Below, one piece after another: positions 1-5,463 of a stretch of 7,077 nucleotides of DNA. Each line of letters begins with the position of its first letter. The first letter of the stretch is position 1. The notes under the pieces are model-generated. The model was not told the DNA's origin, did no database searches, and saw nothing but the letters and a program-made list of their open reading frames with translations. The DNA comes from Candidatus Fraserbacteria bacterium RBG_16_55_9 (GTDB taxonomy: Bacteria > Bipolaricaulota > Bipolaricaulia > RBG-16-55-9), in contig MFGX01000015.1 in the NCBI GenBank assembly GCA_001778455.1, forward strand, positions 1 through 7,077. Direction: 5' to 3'. Position numbers and translations under genes: made by a program.

Positions 1-1
1 C

Positions 2-121
2 GTGGGCATCCGGGTGACGGAGGAGTGGGCGCTGCGCAGGTACTTGGACATGGAGCTGTTAGAGGTGCAACGGCAAATCCAGAGCGGTGCCTCTCAAATT
101 ACACAACTTTCGCGACATTGA
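2..121 (+). CDS. C-terminal end of an unidentified protein (partial, cut by window edge)
   Basis: An open frame enters from the left edge and runs 39 codons to a TGA at 119-121. The visible peptide is charged and probably helical (it contains TEEWALRRYLDMELLEVQRQ), and its first two thirds show the G/C-rich third codon positions of the downstream genes. The alternative frame starting at base 1 stays open to a TAG at about 124-126, but it gives a glycine- and alanine-rich peptide that looks less like a protein. I do not recognise the family. In some Gram-positive bacteria hemW lies just upstream of hrcA, but this tail does not resemble the HemW C-terminus I know, so no function is assigned. 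It ends 123 nt before the hrcA promoter, so it is probably a separate transcription unit. Confidence 0.35.
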   Translation: MGIRVTEEWALRRYLDMELLEVQRQIQSGASQITQLSRH

Positions 122-238
122 CGTAGCAGATCTCTAGTGAACCGAGAAAGCGAAGGCGAACCACGAGGCTGCTCCCTCCTGTTTGTGTTTGGACACCCTA
201 AATTATACATCAATGGTGTAAGTGACTTTGTTTGTTCT

Positions 239-263
239 GCCTCTTGACAAGCTCAGGGCAGGC
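239..263. repeat. Repeat-like imperfect palindrome overlapping the -35 box
   Basis: The stretch starts GCCTCTTGACAAGCTCAGGG and continues to AGGC at 260-263. It has outer complementary ends (GCCT 239-242, AGGC 260-263) and inner TGA/TCA ends (245-247, 253-255). From memory it resembles an intergenic element of the form CTTCGACAAGCTCAGGG seen in many environmental bacterial genomes. Only one copy is in this window, so repetition cannot be shown here. It contributes the TTGACA of the operon promoter. Confidence 0.3.
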
Positions 264-272
264 CGCTATCAT
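244..272 (+). promoter_or_regulatory. Housekeeping-sigma promoter of the hrcA-grpE-dnaK-dnaJ operon
   Basis: A perfect -35 hexamer TTGACA lies at 244-249. After a 17-bp spacer comes TATCAT at 267-272, which matches the -10 consensus TATAAT at five of six positions. The predicted transcription start, about 7 nt further on at 279-280, falls in the left arm of the CIRCE repeat. A repressor bound there would block RNA polymerase, as is usual for HrcA-controlled operons read by the main sigma factor. No other promoter as good was seen between 122 and 306. Confidence 0.8.
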
Positions 273-276
273 TCAA

Positions 277-303
277 TTAGCAGTCGTTTGTGGAGAGTGC
301 TAA
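277..303 (+). promoter_or_regulatory. CIRCE operator (HrcA binding site)
   Basis: The left arm TTAGCAGTC (277-285) and the right arm GAGTGCTAA (295-303) are separated by exactly 9 nt. The CIRCE consensus is TTAGCACTC-N9-GAGTGCTAA, so the right arm is perfect and the left arm has one mismatch (G for C at its seventh base). The symmetry extends two bases further out on each side (AA at 275-276, TT at 304-305). The element starts at about the predicted +1 and ends 3 nt before the hrcA ATG. HrcA encoded by the next gene is the expected ligand. Confidence 0.95.
292..297 (+). promoter_or_regulatory. hrcA ribosome binding site embedded in CIRCE
   Basis: GGAGAG at 292-297 lies 9 nt before the ATG at 307 and is the only Shine-Dalgarno-like sequence in the predicted leader of about 28 nt. 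It straddles the loop and right arm of the CIRCE repeat. Transcribed CIRCE can fold into a hairpin that partly hides this site. Confidence 0.6.
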
Positions 304-306
304 TTC

Positions 307-1356
307 ATGGATAATCGCAAACGCTTAGTGCTGAAGACCATTGTGGACCACTACATCAAGACAGGGCAACCGGTGAGTTCCCAGACTCTGCTCGAAGACT
401 ATGGGCTTACTGTGAGTTCGGCCACGATCCGCAATGACATGAAATACTTGGAGCAGAAGGGCTTGATTCAGAAAGCGTATAGCTCAGCGGGGCGGGTGCC
501 CACAGAACTCGGATATCGCTTCTTCGTCGATTGGCTTGTGGAGCTCAGTGAGCTCAACCGCCGCGATCAACATGCCATCATCGAGAGCTATCGCTTTCAG
601 CGCCAAGAGATCGAGGAGCTCTTGCGACAGACGGCCTTCTTACTGGCAAACATGAGCGGCTATGCAGGATTCGTGCTCTCTCCTCGCCTGGAAGAGACTC
701 AACTGGAATCCATCGTCTTCGTCAAGCTGGACGTCGAGAACGTGCTCGTCGTGATTGTCTCAGAATTGGGGATCATTGAGCACTGCATGATCCGCTCGCC
801 TCTCTCCCCCGAGGAGCTGCAAGAGATCGGCACGCTCCTGAACGGCAGACTACGCGGACACCGCCTGGACGAAGTCCGAGACGAGGCCCTTCGATTCGCC
901 GAGGGTGACGGCTGGTACGACTCCACCTTGCGCAATGCCTTTGTCTTGCTCAAAGAGACCCTGGAGCGCAGGCTCCAGAGGCGACTCCACGTGGAAGGGG
1001 TTTTCAATCTCTTGCCGCGACTCCTCGGTGAGGGGCTCCTGCTGGAGGACGCCTTGGAGGTCTTCACCCTATTGGGAGATGCAGATCGCTCGAGTCTGTA
1101 CCTCGAATCCCTCTCCTCTCCCCAAGTGAAGGTCAACATCGGCTCCGAGAACGAGGCATCGGAGCTCCATCCGTGCAGCCTGGTGCTTATGGGCTACGGG
1201 TTTTCCGGCGTGCTTGGCCTTCTCGGACCGGTCCGGATGGATTATAGCAAGGCCTTTTCGATCACGTCGTATATTGGCAACCGCCTGCGGACGATTCTCA
1301 CGCTGAGCCATCGCGCTAATATCCTGACTCTGACGCGGGAGGCGAGCGGGCAATGA
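307..1356 (+). CDS. hrcA: Heat-inducible transcription repressor HrcA
   Basis: HrcA is the dimeric repressor that binds CIRCE and keeps the chaperone operon low under non-stress conditions; in known systems its folding is monitored by GroEL. The 349 residues are the usual family length. Residues 1 to about 75 form the winged helix-turn-helix, with the hallmark stretch VSSATIRNDMKYLEQKGLI (36-54) followed by SSAGRVPTELGYRFFVD (59-75). The middle and C-terminal part carries the GAF-like region with the inserted dimerisation segment. It ends in the conserved IGSENE (278-283), a tyrosine-glycine segment (297-298) and LLGPVRMDY (305-313). The ATG at 307 follows GGAGAG and the CIRCE element. The gene heads the operon it controls, so autoregulation is expected. 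Its stop overlaps the grpE start by 4 nt (ATGA), which suggests translational coupling. No truncation or missing motif is seen. Confidence 0.97.
   Translation: MDNRKRLVLKTIVDHYIKTGQPVSSQTLLEDYGLTVSSATIRNDMKYLEQKGLIQKAYSSAGRVPTELGYRFFVDWLVELSELNRRDQHAIIESYRFQRQEIEELLRQTAFLLANMSGYAGFVLSPRLEETQLESIVFVKLDVENVLVVIVSELGIIEHCMIRSPLSPEELQEIGTLLNGRLRGHRLDEVRDEALRFAEGDGWYDSTLRNAFVLLKETLERRLQRRLHVEGVFNLLPRLLGEGLLLEDALEVFTLLGDADRSSLYLESLSSPQVKVNIGSENEASELHPCSLVLMGYGFSGVLGLLGPVRMDYSKAFSITSYIGNRLRTILTLSHRANILTLTREASGQ
1337..1342 (+). promoter_or_regulatory. grpE ribosome binding site
   Basis: GGGAGG lies inside the last codons of hrcA, 10 nt before the ATG at 1353. It supports that ATG, which overlaps the hrcA stop as ATGA. 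A second in-frame-looking ATG at 1357 is in another reading frame and is not the start. Confidence 0.6.
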
Positions 1357-1889
1357 ATGAGAGAGAGTCGAAGGAAGTTCAAGCGCCGACGGTGGAAGAA
1401 CAGCTCAAGGCGTACATCGATCGTCTACAGCGCCTACAGGCTGATTTCGAGAACTACAAGAAGCGTGTCGCCCGCGAGCAGGAGGAGTACGCCTCCTGGA
1501 TCGAGAATCGACTCTTATTAAAACTCCTGCCGCTCTACGACAGCTGCGAGCGTGCAATTCGCTCTTACGATCACAACAGCGATAAAGACTCGTTCGTCGA
1601 GGGCATGAAGCGGGTCTTCGCTCAGTTCAATGATTTCTTGAAGTCTCATGATGTGCAGGCCATTGCCGCGCTGGGTCAACCCTTCGATCCCTCGCTGCAT
1701 GAGGCACTCCTGCTTGTGGAAACGGATGAGAAACCCAGCGTGGTCTTGGATGAATTCGAGCGCGGCTATCGGCGTGGCGATCGACTGCTCCGGCCGAGTC
1801 GTGTCAAGGTGAGCCGAAGACGTCAGGGTGCAATGGAAGATAGCCCATTGACTGAAGCGAAGGAACAGATTGAAGGAGGAAACTCATAA
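1353..1889 (+). CDS. grpE: Nucleotide exchange factor GrpE
   Basis: GrpE is a dimeric cytoplasmic co-chaperone that opens the DnaK ATPase domain to release ADP, and it often acts as a thermosensor. The N-terminal part (about 1-55) is a long charged helix suited to dimeric coiled coil and includes LQADFENYKKRVARE (28-42), a strong family signature. LLPLYDSCERAI (58-69) belongs to the helical bundle. The C-terminal beta domain that contacts DnaK holds FDPSLHEALL (111-120) and the final RGYRRGDRLLRPSRVKV (137-153). A polar tail of about 25 residues follows (154-178). The total of 178 residues is slightly shorter than the 197 of E. coli, mainly because the disordered N-terminal lead is short. It overlaps hrcA by 4 nt and dnaK by 1 nt (TAATG), so it is translated as part of the coupled operon. 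Confidence 0.96.
   Translation: MNERESKEVQAPTVEEQLKAYIDRLQRLQADFENYKKRVAREQEEYASWIENRLLLKLLPLYDSCERAIRSYDHNSDKDSFVEGMKRVFAQFNDFLKSHDVQAIAALGQPFDPSLHEALLLVETDEKPSVVLDEFERGYRRGDRLLRPSRVKVSRRRQGAMEDSPLTEAKEQIEGGNS
1873..1879 (+). promoter_or_regulatory. Strong dnaK ribosome binding site
   Basis: AAGGAGG is a perfect anti-Shine-Dalgarno complement and lies 9 nt before the dnaK ATG at 1889, inside the end of grpE. It is the strongest such site in the window and fits the need to make more DnaK than HrcA or GrpE. It also shows that the pairing tail of this organism's 16S rRNA is probably standard. Confidence 0.85.
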
Positions 1890-3754
1890 TGGCAAAAGAG
1901 AAGATCGTGGGGATCGATTTGGGGACGACGTTCTCCGAGATCGCCATTGTCGAAGGCGGTAAACCTGAGATCATTCCCAATGCGGAAGGCGAACGAATTA
2001 CGCCGTCGGTCGTCGCGTTCACGGAAGAGGGCGAGCGGATCGTCGGGACGCTGGCTCGCCGACAGGCCATCACCAATCCGGGGCGAACTATTCTTGAGAT
2101 CAAGCGCAAGATGGGGACGGATTATCGGGTGAAGATCCAGACGCGAGTCGAAACCAAAGAGTACTCGCCGGAGGAGATCTCGGCGATGATCTTACAGAAG
2201 CTTAAGACCGACGCCGAGGAACGATTGGGCCATCCGATCAAAAAAGCCGTGATTACCTGTCCGGCCTACTTTAACAACATGCAGCGCCAGGCCACGAAAG
2301 ACGCAGGCAGGATTGCGGGACTAGACGTCGTGCGAGTGATCAATGAGCCGACGGCTGCCTCTTTGGCGTATGGGCTCGAAAAAAAAGGTGACCAGACCAT
2401 TCTCGTGTATGACCTGGGCGGTGGGACCTTCGATGTGTCGATACTGGAGATTGGCGAAGGAGTCTTCGAGGTCGTGGCCACCGGCGGCGACAATCAACTG
2501 GGCGGCAAGGATCTAGACGAGCGGATCATGAACTGGCTCATTGAGGAGTTCAAAGCCGAAACGGGCATAGACCTGAGAAGTGATCCGTCCGCCATGCAGA
2601 GGCTCAAGGATGCCGCAGAGAACGCAAAGAAAGAGCTCTCTTTCAAGCAGGAGACGCCGATCCACTTGCCCTACATCACGGCGAACGCAAGCGGCCCGAA
2701 GCATCTGGAGAAGAAACTTACGCGCGCCAAGCTGGAGAACTTGTTCGCGGATCTTCTGGAGCGCTCGACCACGCTGGTGCAGCAGACGCTCAAGGACGCC
2801 AAGATGACGGAAAAGGACATCGATCAAGTGGTGCTGGTGGGTGGCTCGACGCGCATCCCTAAAGTGCAACAACTGATTGAGAAGATCATCCCCGGCAAGA
2901 TCAATAAAGAGATCAACCCCGACGAGGTCGTGGCCCTGGGAGCCGCCCTGCAAGGAGCGGTCCTATCTGGTGAGATCGACGAGATCGTTCTGCTGGATGT
3001 CACGCCACTGACTCTCTCCATCGAAACATTGGGCGGAGTAGCCACCCCCATCATCGAGAAGAACACGACCATCCCCTCAGAGAAGACGCGGGTCTTTACT
3101 ACGGCTGAAGATGGCCAGTCGACCGTGGACATTCACATCATGCAGGGAGAGCGGAAGCTGGCAACGGACAACAAGAGCCTGGGGAGATTTCAGCTGACCG
3201 GCATTCCACCTACCCCTCGCGGCATCCCACAGATTGAGGTCAAGTTCGCCATCGATGCGGACGGCATCCTCAGCGTTGCCGCGAAGGACTTGGGCACAGG
3301 CAAGTCGGCGAGCATCCAGATCCGCGAATCCTCACGTCTCACAGAAGAGGAGATCAAGCGGATGCAGCACCAAGCCGAGGAACATGCGGAAGAAGATCGC
3401 AAGAAGCTGGAAGAAATCGAAACGCGAAACCAAGCTGACCAGTTGACATACTCCGTCGAGAAGAGCCTGCGCGAATTCGGCGACAAGGTGAGCGAGGCCA
3501 GCCGAGCGAAGATCCAAGCGAAAGCCGATGAGCTGAAAGATCTGCTCAAGCGAGAAGCCCCGGTGACCGAACTGCGGCAGGTCATGGAGGAATTGAAGCA
3601 AGCTTCCTTCGAGTTGGGTCAACAGATCTACCAGAAGCAGGCGGAAGCTACCGGAGCCAGTCGGACAGATTCTGAAAGCAGCAAAGAGCCGGGCCATAAG
3701 GGAGGCTCAGACGAGTACGTGGAAGCCGAGTATGAGAAGGAAGATGAAAAGTAG
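1889..3754 (+). CDS. dnaK: Molecular chaperone DnaK (Hsp70)
   Basis: DnaK is the ATP-driven chaperone that binds exposed hydrophobic segments of client proteins in the cytoplasm, with DnaJ and GrpE as partners. The nucleotide-binding domain (1 to about 365) has the phosphate-1 loop GIDLGTT (8-14), the catalytic lysine region IKRK (71-74), INEPTAASLAYG (151-162), VYDLGGGTFDVS (173-184) and LVGGSTRIPKVQ (316-327). The interdomain linker is IVLLDVTPL (367-375). The substrate-binding beta domain (about 376-485) includes IETLGG, NTTIP, QGER, NKSLGRF and KDLGTGK. A charged helical lid follows, ending in an acidic tail. The 621 residues are near the family length (E. coli 638); the difference is largely the missing insertion around residue 80, as in Gram-positive and archaeal DnaK. 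Unusual residues are Phe15, where bacterial DnaK normally has Asn, and GGKDLD (205-210) in place of the usual GGDDFD. Confidence 0.98.
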   Translation: MAKEKIVGIDLGTTFSEIAIVEGGKPEIIPNAEGERITPSVVAFTEEGERIVGTLARRQAITNPGRTILEIKRKMGTDYRVKIQTRVETKEYSPEEISAMILQKLKTDAEERLGHPIKKAVITCPAYFNNMQRQATKDAGRIAGLDVVRVINEPTAASLAYGLEKKGDQTILVYDLGGGTFDVSILEIGEGVFEVVATGGDNQLGGKDLDERIMNWLIEEFKAETGIDLRSDPSAMQRLKDAAENAKKELSFKQETPIHLPYITANASGPKHLEKKLTRAKLENLFADLLERSTTLVQQTLKDAKMTEKDIDQVVLVGGSTRIPKVQQLIEKIIPGKINKEINPDEVVALGAALQGAVLSGEIDEIVLLDVTPLTLSIETLGGVATPIIEKNTTIPSEKTRVFTTAEDGQSTVDIHIMQGERKLATDNKSLGRFQLTGIPPTPRGIPQIEVKFAIDADGILSVAAKDLGTGKSASIQIRESSRLTEEEIKRMQHQAEEHAEEDRKKLEEIETRNQADQLTYSVEKSLREFGDKVSEASRAKIQAKADELKDLLKREAPVTELRQVMEELKQASFELGQQIYQKQAEATGASRTDSESSKEPGHKGGSDEYVEAEYEKEDEK

Positions 3755-3760
3755 AGCGAC

Positions 3761-4873
3761 ATGGCGAAGAAAGACTACTACGAAACTCTAAGCGTATCCA
3801 GGGACGCTTCGCCGGAGGAGATCAAGAAGGCGTACCGGCGCCTGGCGAAGAAGTACCATCCCGACGTCTCTAAGGATGGCACGAGTGCGGAAAAGTTCAA
3901 ACAGATCGCCGAGGCATACGAGGTGCTTTCGGATCCAGAGAAGCGCACTCAGTACAACCGCTTTGGGCACGTGGGGCCGGAGCAAGGCTTTGATTTCAAC
4001 GCCCGAGATTTCCGTCGCGCGCGAGAGGCCTTCGACGAATTCGGCTTTGGCACGGGATGGGATGACCTCTTCAGCATGTTCTTCGGCGAAGGGATGCGTA
4101 CAACGGCCCAAAGTCACGCCCGCGGCAGGAGCCGAGCGCAGCGAGGCGAGGATCTAGAATACAAGTTGCGGCTCACGCTCGAAGATGCTGCCCAAGGCAC
4201 ACGCGTGAAAGTGACCGTCCCCCGCTACGTAGGCTGCGATCACTGCAAAGGTACAGGGCTCGAGCCGGGATCGAGCGTGCAGACTTGCCCGACCTGCCAC
4301 GGCCGCGGCCAGGTGGAGCACCGCCGCCGCACGATGTTGGGCAGCTTCGTCAATATCATGGCCTGCGATCGATGTGCGGGTATGGGGGAAATCGCAGAGA
4401 CCCCTTGCAAAAAGTGTGACCAGCTTGGGCGGCGTTGGGAACAGAGCCGCATCACCATAGAGGTGCCTCCGGGGGTGGACACGGGCTCGCGGCTGAGACT
4501 GGCAACTGAAGGGAATTCCGGCTTGAATGGCGGACCACCCGGCGATCTTTACATTGTGGTTGAGCTCACTCCGCACAATACGTTCACTCGTCGAGGGGAT
4601 GATCTCTATAGCGAGATCCCCATCACGCTCACGCAAGCCGCACTGGGGGCAAAGATCAAAGTCCCTACGCTCTTTGGCCAGGAGGAGCTGACCATCCCAG
4701 CAGGCACGCAATCCGGTGAGACGTTTCTCTTGCGTGGCCAGGGGGTTTCTCGCTTGCGGGGTAGAGGAAAAGGCGATCAGCACGTCATTGTCAAAGTGGT
4801 GATTCCGAAGAACCTCACCAAGCGCCAGAAGCAACTGCTAGAAGAACTAGATCGAGAGCTTCGCGAGACCTAG
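3761..4873 (+). CDS. dnaJ: Chaperone protein DnaJ (class A J-domain protein)
   Basis: DnaJ delivers unfolded clients to DnaK and stimulates its ATPase. The J domain (about 4-69) contains DYYETLSVSRDASPEEIKKA and the essential HPD at 33-35. A Phe-rich, moderately Gly-rich linker follows (about 71-128), with DDLFSMFFGEG at 101-111. The zinc region (159-223) has four cysteine pairs: C159/C162, C176/C179, C202/C205 and C216/C219. The first three match CxxCxGxG; the fourth reads CKKCDQLG and lacks the first glycine. The C-terminal beta domains include LTLTQAALGAKIKVPT-type sequence near 289-303 and FLLRGQGV plus LRGRGKGDQ (322-340). The total of 370 residues is close to E. coli's 376, so this is full-length DnaJ rather than CbpA, which lacks the zinc region. 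It starts 6 nt after dnaK and has only a weak AGAG (3753-3756) as ribosome binding site, so it probably depends on coupling to dnaK translation. Its TAG stop overlaps the stop of the opposing gene. Confidence 0.97.
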   Translation: MAKKDYYETLSVSRDASPEEIKKAYRRLAKKYHPDVSKDGTSAEKFKQIAEAYEVLSDPEKRTQYNRFGHVGPEQGFDFNARDFRRAREAFDEFGFGTGWDDLFSMFFGEGMRTTAQSHARGRSRAQRGEDLEYKLRLTLEDAAQGTRVKVTVPRYVGCDHCKGTGLEPGSSVQTCPTCHGRGQVEHRRRTMLGSFVNIMACDRCAGMGEIAETPCKKCDQLGRRWEQSRITIEVPPGVDTGSRLRLATEGNSGLNGGPPGDLYIVVELTPHNTFTRRGDDLYSEIPITLTQAALGAKIKVPTLFGQEELTIPAGTQSGETFLLRGQGVSRLRGRGKGDQHVIVKVVIPKNLTKRQKQLLEELDRELRET

Positions 4874-5457
4874 AGCTTAAATTGGAGTAGCTTCCGCTTT
4901 ATCTCGCCCAGCGCCACTCCTCGATGGCTGATCATGTCCTTAATAGAAGATCCCAGTTCTCCTAGCGTCTGCTCGTACCGTTCGGGGATGAACACGGGAT
5001 CATATCCAAAGCCATGCGTGCCCCGAGGCTCATGAGCGATGTATCCCCTCAGCTCTCCCTCAGCAATCAACTCTTTCCCGTCTGTGAATCGTAAGACAGC
5101 AACACAGACGAAGCGGGCGTATCGCCAATCAATTCCTTCCAGTTGTTTCAGAAGTTTTCGAATATTCTGCTGGTCTGTGGCTTTTTCACCCGCGAAGCGT
5201 GCGCTCAGGATGCCGGGAGCGCCATTCAAGGCTCCAACCTCCAAGCCGGAATCTTCCGCTAAGACAGCCAATTTGGTTTCTGCAGAGATCTCGCTGGCTT
5301 TTAAGAGAGCGTTTTCGCGAAATGTCTGACCTGTCTCGGCGATGTCCCGAAATGAGCATTCGCGAAATGTGAGGAGTTCGAGTTGGGGTACATCAGACAG
5401 TAGGCTGAGAATCTCGCGGATTTTGCCCTGATTCTTCGTACCGAGGACCAGCTTCAC
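4870..5457 (-). CDS. rdgB: XTP/dITP diphosphatase (RdgB/HAM1 family, non-canonical purine NTP pyrophosphatase)
   Basis: This enzyme hydrolyses dITP, XTP and dXTP to the monophosphate and pyrophosphate, clearing deaminated purines from the nucleotide pool in the cytoplasm. The 195 residues match the family (E. coli RdgB 197). Visible motifs in order are LGTKNQGKIREI (5-16, triphosphate-binding T/SxNxxK), TFRENALLKA (45-54), AEDSGLEV (67-74, with the metal/catalytic Asp69), GFGYDPVFIP (149-158) and ISHRG (176-180). The start is GTG at 5455-5457, supported by GGAG 10 nt upstream inside the end of the preceding ABC ATPase gene. It is the last gene of the minus-strand block, 6 nt after that gene, so the two are almost certainly co-transcribed. 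Its 3' end overlaps that of dnaJ by 4 nt. The usual Glu-Glu-Lys before ISHR is Ser-Ile-Lys here (171-173), a minor change. Confidence 0.95.
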   Translation of the reverse strand: MKLVLGTKNQGKIREILSLLSDVPQLELLTFRECSFRDIAETGQTFRENALLKASEISAETKLAVLAEDSGLEVGALNGAPGILSARFAGEKATDQQNIRKLLKQLEGIDWRYARFVCVAVLRFTDGKELIAEGELRGYIAHEPRGTHGFGYDPVFIPERYEQTLGELGSSIKDMISHRGVALGEIKRKLLQFKL

Positions 5458-5463
5458 CAGGTT

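Noticed and set aside
165..190. Possible terminator for the upstream fragment (GAGG...CCTC followed by a T-rich stretch)
   Set aside because: The stem has only 4 bp, and the T-rich stretch is interrupted by G and does not directly follow the stem, so it is too weak to call.
181..209. Second promoter with -10 TATACA at 204-209
   Set aside because: No acceptable -35 hexamer lies 16-18 bp upstream (GTTTGT at 181-186), and the promoter at 244-272 is far better.
2513..2953. A 146-codon antisense open frame opposite dnaK
   Set aside because: Composition is a by-product of dnaK codon use; no ribosome binding site or family motif was seen. The same holds for the antisense frames at 3190-3697 and 699-1139.
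4154..4834. A 226-codon open frame on the minus strand opposite dnaJ
   Set aside because: It lies wholly inside the well-supported dnaJ gene, has no recognisable motif, and is rich in Arg, His and Ala as expected from reading a GC-rich gene backwards.
3761..4873. dnaJ as a CbpA-like or truncated paralogue
   Set aside because: All four cysteine pairs of the zinc region are present and the length is that of full DnaJ.
4855..4878. Direct repeat AGAGCTT at 4855-4861 and 4872-4878 across the dnaJ/rdgB junction
   Set aside because: Seven bases in coding sequence, easily due to chance; no sign of an attachment site or insertion.
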